A stretch of DNA of 64,000 nucleotides from Callaeas wilsoni. Taxonomy: Eukaryota > Chordata > Aves > Passeriformes > Callaeidae. Shown piece after piece: positions 12,501-20,391 of the stretch. The position numbers and the translations under genes are program-made. Position 1 is the stretch's first letter. Each line of letters starts with the position of its first letter. The DNA lies in the NCBI GenBank assembly GCA_013398955.1, contig VWPU01012146.1, forward strand, positions 21,781 to 85,780, given 5' to 3'. The notes under the pieces are model-generated. The model made no database searches. It was not told where the DNA came from and saw nothing but the letters and a program-made list of their open reading frames with translations.

Positions 12501-14657
12501 CATAAAATAAAGGGATGAATGCAAAGCTAATCTTTTTCTTCACTCCTTCTCAGATCTCCAGTATCTGCCGGGCAGCAGTGCACGCTGGTGTGGTCCGCAA
12601 CCAGGGCGGTTATGTTGATGTCATGCCGGTAGACAAAAGAAAGGTCTATGTTGCTTCCTTTCAAAATGGAATATATTCAGAAAGGTACAGAGCCCACTTG
12701 CAAAGATTACACTTTACTCTTGACCTCGACAAGGTTCACGGTCTTGCATTGTGTCTGTTTGTAGCTGGGGCAGTGCTAGAAGCCGAACAAACAGGCCACA
12801 AGGGGTGATTTACAGAGCTTGTGTAACAGCTGTGGTGACTTCGGAGAAGCTGTGGTAGTGGAGCTGCCTGCCTCCTCTAAGCTCATAAAACATTGCCCTG
12901 AAAAGCTGCTTATGAAATAAGCCTCTTGTTTGCTTTGCTGGTTCTGTTGCAACTAACACAATATTTGATAAGAAAATTGCTTTTACTTCCTTAGGGATTT
13001 TTAAAAAATTAACATTAATGATGCAGGTTCATTGGTTCCTGTTGAACTGTTCATTAGTGATTAACATGGGTATCGAACCAGTGATCCTCCATAATACTTA
13101 ATACTCACAAACATTAAAATTCACAATAATTGAAACATATTTTTGATGCATTTTTTAAAAATAATTTATTGTTAACAGTGTTTTTCTGAAAGACATGGAG
13201 ATACTGTGAAAGTTCATTTGTTATACTGAATGTATTTGTGCATTGTATGATGATAACACATGGCTATGTGTTGCAGATTAAATTTAATCCCTGAAAGGGT
13301 TCTCCAGGTTCTGAAGGAAGAAAGAGAAATTACTTTAAAAATATTGTACCACTCTTTTTGTCCTGGAAAGCTAAGAATGTTTCTTAGACAAAAAATGATT
13401 GTTAGCTAACCAGATCATAGTCTTTCTGAGAAATTTGAGTGAGAAAAAACTTCAAAAAGTTTTTGTAGAAAACTCAGAAGCAGGAAAATATTGAGTATTT
13501 TTGTCTTGCTTTTAATTGTGGGTAGGGGAATGTCTTCTCTCTTTCTCTCAGACCTTTCAACAAATCTGGAAGTTTGTAAAATACAGATTTTCTTTGCTCA
13601 ATGGATGACTTATTTTACATATTTTTTGACTCTTCTCTGTGATCATCCAACTCCCTTAGAGTGCTTCCTTACTGACACTTTTGCTCTCAATATAAATCTT
13701 CTCGAGTAGAGAGGCAGACAGGAAAAATGTTGCAAATTTGATCATTATTTATACTTTATATCTAATATATGTATGATATACTGTCTATTAATATAAATTT
13801 TAAAATATGTTTAAATACACATATATTTACATATGAATCATCTTGGTAAAGTTTGAGAGGTCAGCAGTTTGGAAAGAGTTCCATGCAAGTTTTCTGTGAA
13901 GCAGAAAGTGATGAATTCTAATGCCATTGCAGCCAACCTGTTCCATCGTGCCTTTCCTTGCTTTCACCTCCATTTCCCCTTCCTTCCCATATAATCTTCA
14001 AACAGGGTTTGCTAAAGAAAAAACAATGGGCCATTAAATAGGATGTGCTGGTCTCACTTTCAAGGCAAAAATACTTACTCTATCAACATTTCATTGGAAT
14101 TGAGTACTTTTGTTTCTTTTCTTTTGATGCCAGATATTTATCCATTCAGAAGGCATTCTCTTTGGTTTTGTTAGACATTATGTCTCTGTAGAAATCTATT
14201 CTTCATCATGTAAGCAACTGAAAAACAAGTGGTCTCCTGGGTCTGCAAGTTCTCTCCAAATACAGTTGCTAGAATAGTAAGCATAAGATGTATGTTTTCT
14301 CTATTTCCAAAACACGTTTTGTATTTTGCTTCAATTCCTTAAACCAGAATCCCTCATCAAAAGGAATTACTTGAATTTTTTTTATGTTGCGATTTGTTCC
14401 AATTAAGCTGTTTGGAGAAAAAAAAAATCTGAAATTTATGTAGTTTTTATTTGTAGCAGTTTTAAAGAAATCCTAGATAGCTAAATTTATGAGTTGTCAC
14501 AAGAAGTGCTGCAGGATACTAGAATTAACAATTAAAAATTTAAAAAAGTTGTTATTGGCGTGTTGCGGTTTTAAAAGTAACATAAAAAATGTTTTTATGT
14601 TTCAGTTTACAGAATCCTCCAGGAAGCAAGGCTTTCAGAGTATTTGCTGTTGTTTGA
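457..14657 (+). CDS. CRISPLD1: CRISPLD1, 3' ten coding exons (partial gene; spans introns)
   Basis: This secreted glycoprotein family joins an N-terminal CAP (CRISP/PR-1/SCP) domain to two LCCL domains. It is extracellular, and its molecular activity is poorly known. Ten exons join in one frame to give 304 residues; the family protein is about 500 residues, so the signal peptide and most of the CAP domain lie upstream of the window. Seen in order: the Cys-rich end of the CAP module ([19 protein letters not shown]), a charged linker, LCCL 1 ([23 protein letters not shown]), LCCL 2 ([23 protein letters not shown]) and the terminus KAFRVFAVV before TGA. Every intron has GT-AG ends and phases match at all nine junctions. 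I chose CRISPLD1 over the paralogue CRISPLD2 from remembered sequence, especially the C-terminus. No frameshift or internal stop is seen, so the gene looks intact here. Confidence 0.96.
558..1664 (+). other. CRISPLD1: CRISPLD1 intron (558-1664)
   Basis: GT-AG intron of about 1.1 kb. It holds a T-rich run (1612-1623) and an acceptor gcag at 1661-1664. No other feature was recognised. Confidence 0.9.
1665..1844 (+). CDS. CRISPLD1: CRISPLD1 exon B: charged linker
   Basis: 180 bases, phase 1 to phase 1, so skipping it would keep the frame. It encodes a low-complexity, probably disordered linker rich in E, R, S, T and P ([20 protein letters not shown], then a Thr/Ser/Pro stretch, then NEVISTQQM). 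It separates the CAP module from LCCL 1. Acceptor gcag|ag at 1664, donor gtaagg at 1845. Confidence 0.94.
1937..1997 (+). CDS. CRISPLD1: CRISPLD1 exon C: LCCL 1, first exon
   Basis: Enters in phase 1 and leaves in phase 2. Encodes [20 protein letters not shown] and most of the following Arg codon. Three cysteines of LCCL 1 lie here. Acceptor ttttag at 1936, donor gtatgg at 1998. Confidence 0.96.
2123..2189 (+). CDS. CRISPLD1: CRISPLD1 exon D: LCCL 1, YECPAGC motif
   Basis: Begins with the last base of a split Arg codon, then [20 protein letters not shown] and EM, ending on a codon boundary (phase 0). Acceptor cttag at 2122, donor gtaaat at 2190. YxCPxxC is the LCCL signature. The segment around 1998-2122 is a short intron. 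Confidence 0.96.
2190..2804 (+). other. CRISPLD1: CRISPLD1 intron (2190-2804)
   Basis: About 0.6 kb, with a pyrimidine-rich acceptor (ctctgtttttcag). No repeat or other feature was recognised. Confidence 0.9.
2805..2935 (+). CDS. CRISPLD1: CRISPLD1 exon E: LCCL 1 core
   Basis: 131 bases, phase 0 in, phase 2 out. Encodes [17 protein letters not shown] text (here [20 protein letters not shown]), then [12 protein letters not shown] and [12 protein letters not shown]. It matches the core of an LCCL fold. The exon for the equivalent piece of LCCL 2 has exactly the same length (12,554-12,684). Donor gtaagt at 2936. Confidence 0.96.
2936..5812 (+). other. CRISPLD1: CRISPLD1 intron (2936-5812)
   Basis: About 2.9 kb, GT-AG, with a strongly AT-rich patch at 3655-3770 built of ATA/TAAT words. 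The short open frames inside it (for example 3880-4098 and 4680-4910) show no family features. Confidence 0.9.
5813..5856 (+). CDS. CRISPLD1: CRISPLD1 exon F: end of LCCL 1
   Basis: A 44-base exon that completes the Gly codon and encodes [14 protein letters not shown], ending after one base of the next codon (phase 1). Acceptor cttcag at 5812, donor gttagt at 5857. It closes LCCL 1 and the spacer to LCCL 2. Confidence 0.95.
5945..6017 (+). CDS. CRISPLD1: CRISPLD1 exon G: LCCL 2, first exon
   Basis: Phase 1 in, phase 2 out, like exon C. Encodes [20 protein letters not shown] then SHCP and most of an Arg codon. Cysteines match those of exon C. Acceptor tttcag at 5944, donor gtaaaa at 6018. Confidence 0.96.
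6018..8146 (+). other. CRISPLD1: CRISPLD1 intron (6018-8146)
   Basis: About 2.1 kb, GT-AG (ctttcag at the end). A 96-codon open frame at 6332-6622 does not resemble any family I know and is probably chance. No repeat was recognised. Confidence 0.9.
8147..8222 (+). CDS. CRISPLD1: CRISPLD1 exon H: LCCL 2, VYCPHNC motif
   Basis: Completes the split Arg codon, then [20 protein letters not shown] and RIYSD, ending on a codon boundary. Same phases as exon D (2 in, 0 out). Donor gtaagt at 8223. Confidence 0.96.
8223..12553 (+). other. CRISPLD1: CRISPLD1 intron (8223-12553)
   Basis: The longest intron in the window, about 4.3 kb, with acceptor ttctcag at 12,553. A 103-codon frame (10,669-10,980) and others are unremarkable. 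I see no repeat or RNA gene in it. Confidence 0.9.
12554..12684 (+). CDS. CRISPLD1: CRISPLD1 exon I: LCCL 2 core
   Basis: 131 bases, phase 0 in, phase 2 out, as exon E. Encodes [40 protein letters not shown] and YSE plus two bases of a Ser codon. An open frame runs on into both flanking introns, but the GT donor at 12,685 and the next exon fix the end. Confidence 0.96.
12685..14605 (+). other. CRISPLD1: CRISPLD1 last coding intron (12685-14605)
   Basis: About 1.9 kb, GT-AG, with acceptor gtttcag at 14,605. AT-rich between 13,740 and 13,830. Nothing else was recognised. Confidence 0.9.
14606..14657 (+). CDS. CRISPLD1: CRISPLD1 exon J: C-terminus and stop
   Basis: One base completes the Ser codon, then [16 protein letters not shown] and TGA at 14,655-14,657. 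This terminus is the familiar end of CRISPLD1. The exon continues into the 3' UTR. Confidence 0.96.
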
Positions 14658-14838
14658 ATCTAGCAAGTGAAAAAAACCAGGCAAGTGAAACCAGAGCACT
14701 TGGAAAAGATTAATACAGGCTATTTCTTGTAATTCCTAAAATTTGTATAAAGCTGTAACATTATTGTACAGAAGATGTATACTGCTTTCCACCAAAAAGT
14801 TTAAATTACATATAAATCTTAATGAAAAAATCTGTAAA

Positions 14839-14844
14839 AATAAA
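14839..14844 (+). promoter_or_regulatory. Candidate proximal polyadenylation signal AATAAA
   Basis: First canonical hexamer after the CRISPLD1 stop, about 180 bases downstream. No strong GU-rich element follows, so use is uncertain. Confidence 0.3.
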
Positions 14845-16092
14845 CATGGGAGAAAAATTAATTTGAAAATCTATAATGGTATATAACAATACTTTGAATC
14901 CTGTGTTAAATATTGCTATATTTTCTTAGCAGTTACTCCAGTTAATTCAGAGCTCATAAATGTTCTTTGTTTTCTTCATCTGAATATATTATTATATGGT
15001 GCTTTATATATGCCACTAACAGTAGCCTTAAAACTATACCAGAGGGACGCCTGAGTTTTTATTTTCAATGTACATAAAAGAAGTCATCCCAATATTTTGA
15101 TGTCATGCCTTAAAGTAAAATAAAAACATATATAACTTTTTGATGATTTAAAGTAGCATTAGCCATGCAAGCATAAATGAAGAGCTAGATTGTTCTCAAT
15201 TTCACACCAATCATAACAAGTACAAATACCTATTTTGAAATAAAATGGGAAATATAAAATATAGGAAGAAGCCCCGGGTCATGTTAGTATGTTTTCCTCT
15301 AAAAAATATTTTTAAGAGACTGGGCCATTCATGTCTATTATTTTTTAAATAGATTAATAAAATATTTATTGGTTTCTTCTAAACTCTTTAGTTCAATAAT
15401 CATAATTCATTATGGCCCAGTCCTTCATAGATATTCCACTGTGTGGGTGTGTGAGAGACAGACATACATAACCTTGAAGGATCTCAGAAAATTTTTGCGT
15501 TGAGAAGTGCATTAACATGAAATTAAGGAATAAGCTTGGAGTTCTGCACAATCACATGCTTTATTTTTGCCAATTTGTGATTCCATCAGTTTACCTAAAT
15601 TTGGGTTCAGAAAAAATGTAGAATTTTACACATACAAAAAATTTTCAAGCTTATAGCCTTGAGCTGTACGTTATCAATATACTACACATTAATATGGTGG
15701 TAAATGTTAAAAAAAACCAAAGAAAATGGTAACAAAGGCTAACCTTGCTCCTTGTGACCTGGCAAATACTCCTGCAGGCCAGGAAGTATAGTGGTACGAA
15801 GCCCAGTGACAATTATGTCATTTTTTGCTTCACAATTTTAAAGAATTCATTTATGGTGAACAGCTTGGTGCATTAATTTTACCATATTATGGTATATGAA
15901 GAACACGTAGTGGTGATACTATGTTTCTTTCTATGAAAAGTGTATTGGTGCTTTAAGACTGAAAAGCTGTTAAACTTTATTTTTGGTATATTTTGTTTCT
16001 GTTGTTGAATTTATTTCACTCCAACTTGTAAACTTATTCATATTCTTCATATTTCAGAATACTATATTCTGCTTTCTCTTTTGCTACATGTA

Positions 16093-16100
16093 CTACCTCA
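16093..16100 (+). promoter_or_regulatory. let-7 8-mer seed match in putative 3' UTR
   Basis: CTACCTCA is the exact 8-mer target of the let-7/miR-98 seed. It lies about 40 bases before the distal AATAAA, a position where microRNA sites tend to be effective. Single occurrence; chance is possible. Confidence 0.4.
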
Positions 16101-16141
16101 TGTAGTTAGGCAAGCTCTGTTAGTTTTTTTAATCTGTTTTG

Positions 16142-16147
16142 AATAAA
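16142..16147 (+). promoter_or_regulatory. Candidate distal polyadenylation signal AATAAA
   Basis: Canonical hexamer about 1.5 kb after the CRISPLD1 stop, with a T-rich run about 35 bases downstream. It is the last candidate before the sequence changes character at the GC-rich island. Confidence 0.45.
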
Positions 16148-16165
16148 ATTAATTTACATTGTAAG

Positions 16166-16763
16166 AATACCTTTCACAGCTTTTTTTTTTGTCCTGATTC
16201 AAGAGAAAGAAATTAACACCCACCCAAAATATACTTTTTTTGCTGTTGTTTTTCTGACCTAAACATTGCGAGCAGCCATAGTCTGGAGTTCTAAAACTCT
16301 CAAGGCAGTTTAGACCTAAAACTTCCACTAATTGCATCAGAAGTCTTATGGATAAACCTCATATTTTCCAGTTTTGACCAGGATCAAATCGATGAGGGAG
16401 ACAAAGAGTCTTTTATGAATAACCCTATTTTTTTCTGCAAGAGGTGGCCATTGAAAGAAGCTTTTATATCGATTTTGCAATACTGGCGTTAACCATTTTT
16501 CAGGATTGAAGCCAAAGTGCAAGTAGACTTTGACTGTGATGAATCTCCAAGTCAGTCGAAGGCTTGAGATAGACTTGCACCACCTTTTCTTAAAAGCATC
16601 ATAGTAGTAACACAGGAAGGTCTTGGGAATACCTGCAGTTGGGATTATCAGAACGTAGAATGCATTAAAGCCACCCCTGAAATTAAGGACACACAGATCT
16701 ACCGAGGGAGGCTTTCAAAACAAAACATTTTGATTGCAAGAATAGTGTCCCTTTCCAAACAGG
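16166..16763. other. Intergenic, no feature recognised
   Basis: Ordinary AT-rich sequence after the CRISPLD1 3' UTR. No coding, repeat or RNA signature seen. Confidence 0.6.
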
Positions 16764-17233
16764 CAGGATGCGTCTTTGCAGCCTGGCCCTGCCACCCAGC
16801 AGCTCTCCATGTCCCCTGCCTGGCCTGTGATCCCCAGCAGTCTCCTCGGAGCCCCTGGTAAGCCTGTGGGGTGCTGTGGAGCGTGGGCGCGAGCCTGGTG
16901 CGTGCAGCAGGCAGCAAAGCGCATCCCTTCCTGTGGGCAGCACGGGGAGGAAAGAGCAAGGCAGTCACACCTTCAGTCGTAAACACAACTTCTTACTCTG
17001 GGCAGGTGGGTGAATGGAGTCCTGCATGGAAACACAATTGCCACTCCAAATTTCTGCCTTTTTATATTAATACGCCGGCACGCTGGCCGGGCTGAGATGG
17101 CAGCAGCTTGTCCAGGCGTGTCCAACACAAAGGGAGAACACCCTGTGGCACCTCGGCGCCTCGCTTGCCAGCCTCCCAGCCCGTGCTGTGGAGGGCACGT
17201 AGCCCAGTGCGCCTGGGGCTTGTGGATAGCCCA
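16764..17233. other. GC- and CpG-rich island of unknown nature
   Basis: Sharp rise in GC and in CpG dinucleotides (for example gcgtgggcgcgag, tacgccggcacgctggccgg, cctcggcgcctcgc) within AT-rich flanks. It abuts the LTR at 17,234. Overlapping open frames on both strands (up to 103 codons) reflect the low stop-codon density of GC-rich DNA and none looks like a known protein. It could be a transposed or retroelement-borne segment, or a CpG island. An AG acceptor-like end (ttccaaacag, 16,763) and a GTAAGC donor-like site (16,858) flank about 95 bases. Confidence 0.55.
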
Positions 17234-17613
17234 TGTGTGACCAGAAACAAATGAGCAGAGGTGGCTCCTTGGCCGGTATTCCAAGGGTTTATTGCAGAAA
17301 CTCCCTCGAAGCGGACCAGAAACAAAGAGGACAAGATAGGAGACTGTATGGGCTTAAAAGGGATACAGGGAAGGGGGGGGGGATGACATAGCAGGGACCT
17401 ATAGGAAGAAGGGAAGGGCGGGACAGATCTGGTTACCTTTCCTTAGGAGATACAAGGGGTGTCTGTCCACTGTCAATCAGACAGACCGAGCCTACATCAG
17501 GTCACAGGTATTCAATGGGAGAAGCCATCCTCACAGCGAGGGGTTTTACTCTTTGGAACCAGCCCACCAAACCTCTTTTTCTGGTTATTCTTTTGTTTGA
17601 TTCATTCACCACA
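17234..17613 (-). mobile_element. Retroviral-type LTR, minus strand
   Basis: Read on the minus strand, the unit starts TGTGGTGAATGAATC and ends GGTCACACA, a TG...CA pair with short inverted ends. It carries a TTTTAAG box (about 17,351-17,358), AATAAA (17,288-17,293 reverse) some 54 bases before the end, and a ten-base homopolymer at 17,373-17,382. About 380 bases. A polypurine tract lies directly upstream, as expected of a 3' LTR. I see no matching partner LTR or convincing target duplication. The family is not identified. Confidence 0.7.
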
Positions 17614-17830
17614 ACCCCTTTTTCCTTCCTTTTTTTTCTGATGCCTTTTTTTTTTTGTCTGTGTATCTTTGCTTTCTCTTTTCTGTCACCTGTAAAGTCC
17701 ACTCTACATTTCCTGGAAGTTCCTGTGTAATGGGGCAGGGGTGGACCCTTGGGGCCATAACAATAAAATTTCTGCTTGGTAGGAGGAGGAAGAGAGATAC
17801 CTGCAACATTCCATGTGTGAATAATTGCTG
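17614..17830 (-). mobile_element. Polypurine tract and residual internal ERV sequence
   Basis: On the minus strand a purine-only run (complement of 17,615-17,639) leads straight into the LTR start, the normal place for plus-strand priming in retroviruses. A second purine run lies at about 17,646-17,659. A 67-codon frame (17,606-17,809) with a hydrophobic beginning runs through the tract; it is unassigned. The right-hand limit of the element is unclear. Most of the internal region appears lost. Confidence 0.5.
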
Positions 17831-20022
17831 TGAACAGCTCTACTAATCAACAGAGTAACAAGAAGAAAGTTACTCACCACCCTTTCTCCTCATATATTCT
17901 GTTGCCCAAAGTTTTGGAGTTCTGTTGCTTGCCCACATGAAATGACTGTCCTGTTCTGATCTAAATATTCCAGCTAACACTGACATTTTGAGAAATTTTC
18001 TTCTCTATTTACTGTAAGTAATAAGTCAATGAGTAGACATATCCAGAAAGTTGTAGAGTGGGAGCTACATTTTGGTATTTCTTTCTGCAGCAGTAGCCGT
18101 TGTAGGCCAGATGCTCACAACTAGTTCACACAAAGCCCAAAAGAATAAGAGTATTGGAAAACTTGGAAAACTTGCCTAATGAGAAAAAACACACAAAAAA
18201 GTCAATTTTTAATTTCTGATAAGTGTTTGGTTAACTGAGCAGTTTAAAAATTGTGTTCTGAACTTGAAATTTAAAAAATGGATAATCAGTAAGAGAGTAA
18301 AGCTTAATTAATGCTATTTGTAATATTTAGCTTTCTTCTCAAGGAAGACCTAGAAGCAGCCAACAAGAATTATTACAACTTAGACATAACAAAAATATAT
18401 TACTTCATTGATACTGTAATGTATTAACACACTAATAATGTTCTAATATTTTTCATAATTTTTGAAAGGGCTAAAATTCCAAGAAATGTAAGCGTGCTAA
18501 ATACAGTAGGCCCTTAAAAGCTTATATGAAGCAGCAAAGGGTGCATATGAACCTTTTCCCACAATCTTGTGGTGTTTCCCATTAAGACTTGCTTCATGAG
18601 GAATCTTTTCCAAAGAAGTGTGTAGGAATTATTTGGAGAGGACTCAAGCATTTGTCAAGCCTAGGTCATTTGCCTGGTGAGCTGTTCAGTAAGGACCAGT
18701 TGATGCATTGCTCTGCTGTGCTGCATCCTGTCCAGCCAAAGTAGCTGATTTCATAACTAAAGTGCTGGACCCAAACAGATGATTCTTTTAACAGTCACTC
18801 ACCATTTTGAGAGCTATGGGAGGATGCTTTGGCTCTAGGCAACTTGGGACATATAGTACTACATGGACAGAAACAAAGGAAACTTCAAAAAACATTTCCT
18901 AAAATGTGGATGCTAAGGAATTTTTATTAAAGGATTCACAGACTTCCTTGTGCCTTGATTTCTGCATAGAGGACAGTCTGATCTAAAAATTTTATGTAGA
19001 GTGATTTTGAAACCAAGCCTGAAACACTGATTGGGATAATCTGTGTGTAAGTTTACAGTTTTTTAACTGAAGAAATAGATTCAAGTTTCATGTAAATGTC
19101 AAGAGTGTCAGCTGTCTATGGATTCTCAGTGGATTTCAAAGAGGAAAATAACATCAGCTTTTTTTGCATGTATTGATACGTATGTTCAGGAAAATGCATG
19201 ACACTTTACTTCATATAGCAGAGATGTAACCAAGTTATTCACATTAACAGTGTCTTCTGTGTGGCAGTTGCTTTTGAAGTATGTTTTGAATTTGGCTTGA
19301 AATCCAGATAACCCAGATTCCTGTGAATACACAAGGGAGGGTTTATTTCTTGCAATTTCTGTAGTCATACAAAGGGCAAGATTTAGAAACATAAATATTT
19401 GGAAGTTAAAAAGATTATTCATACAGTGCAATATTCTGTTCAGAAATGTATATAAATACTGTATGAAATACTGTACTGTCACACTTCTATAGCTTAAGGG
19501 TTTTTATAGCATGTGTGGAACTCTAGGGAATTATACAAGGAGTGAAAAGCCCGAAGATTTTTGTTTCCTTCAGTGTATAATATGCATCTTAGAGAGCCTT
19601 ACATATACAAATGACAGCATACTTTAACACTCAGAAAATTGCATATGCTTTTATAAAAACATTCATTGTGAATATGGGAAAAGAAGCCATGCTGTCAGTC
19701 TTAGCTTTAGCCTATCTTTGCTGTCAGAAATAAATGATGGAAATAGAATTTTATATATGGTCATTATTTATATTATTGATATTATTGTTAGTGAAGCAGA
19801 AGTCCTTGACATGACAAGTGAAAATACAATAAAATGTGGTTCCTGCTCCATGTTAGCATAGGATGATAATGTGATACCTGAAATTTGCCATCAGCTGTTC
19901 AATGATCTGTGCTGTCTTGTTCATCTTAGCCTGTTTGCTAGGAGACAGATGCCTGCATCATTAAACCATCATAGCATTTTGTAAAAAGTGCTAATAATGA
20001 ATGTTAAATATTCAGAAGCTAG
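17831..20022. other. Intergenic, no feature recognised
   Basis: AT-rich unique-looking DNA. A 98-codon frame at 19,186-19,482 (minus) shows no family features. No repeats of known type were recognised. Confidence 0.5.
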
Positions 20023-20391
20023 CAAAGCCCCCCAGTCAGACCAGCTGGGTATGATAAGGCACAGCAAAATACAAGAAACCGAAAGAGGAAAGTCAAGAAG
20101 ATGCAACTGAAATGGCCAGCCATGATGCTCCTATGTGTTGCTATCTGCACTGATTCCTGCAATAATCACCCCGGTTATTCAATTCAGTATCTTCCCCCAG
20201 TATCTGCTCTATCCAATATTGGTTTTGTCTTTGCTAACAATGGGGTTAGTGTCTGAGGGCTGGCAGCAAAGCTGTTGGTTAAAAACTGGGATATGCTGGC
20301 CAAACAACACTATGTCTTAGTAGGCATACAAAAGACTTCAGTTGCCAGTATCAGTAACTCTTGGGCTTTTAAATCTCCAAATTTAATTTAA
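20023..20391 (+). pseudogene. Possible broken coding frame, possibly retroviral env-like
   Basis: One frame stays open from after a TAG (20,020) to a TAA (20,389), interrupted only by TGA at 20,254. From about 20,071 it encodes a basic cluster, then from an ATG at 20,101 a hydrophobic stretch resembling a signal peptide (around codons 5-16) followed by small, polar and Pro-containing residues. A basic leader followed by a signal peptide would suit an endogenous retroviral envelope start, but no diagnostic motif was seen, so the identity is open. It may be chance. Confidence 0.25.

Larger units (their letters stand above)
14658..16165 (+). other. CRISPLD1: CRISPLD1 3' UTR (extent inferred)
   Basis: AT-rich sequence after the stop with several AATAAA candidates: 14,839-14,844, 15,239-15,244 and 16,142-16,147. 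The last is followed by a T-run (about 16,182-16,190) that could serve as the downstream U-rich element, so I place the distal end near 16,165. Use of earlier signals would give shorter transcripts. No transcript evidence is available. Confidence 0.5.

Noticed and set aside
12515..12808. 97-codon open frame as a separate gene
   Set aside because: It is CRISPLD1 exon I with read-through into both introns; splice sites fix the exon to 12,554-12,684.
17216..17234. Primer-binding site next to the LTR end
   Set aside because: The sequence after the CA end begins TGGGCTATCC on the minus strand, but it does not match any tRNA 3' end that I know.
16683..17334. Overlapping open frames up to 103 codons on both strands
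   Set aside because: Expected from GC-rich DNA with few stop codons; no domain or motif recognised, and some run into the LTR.
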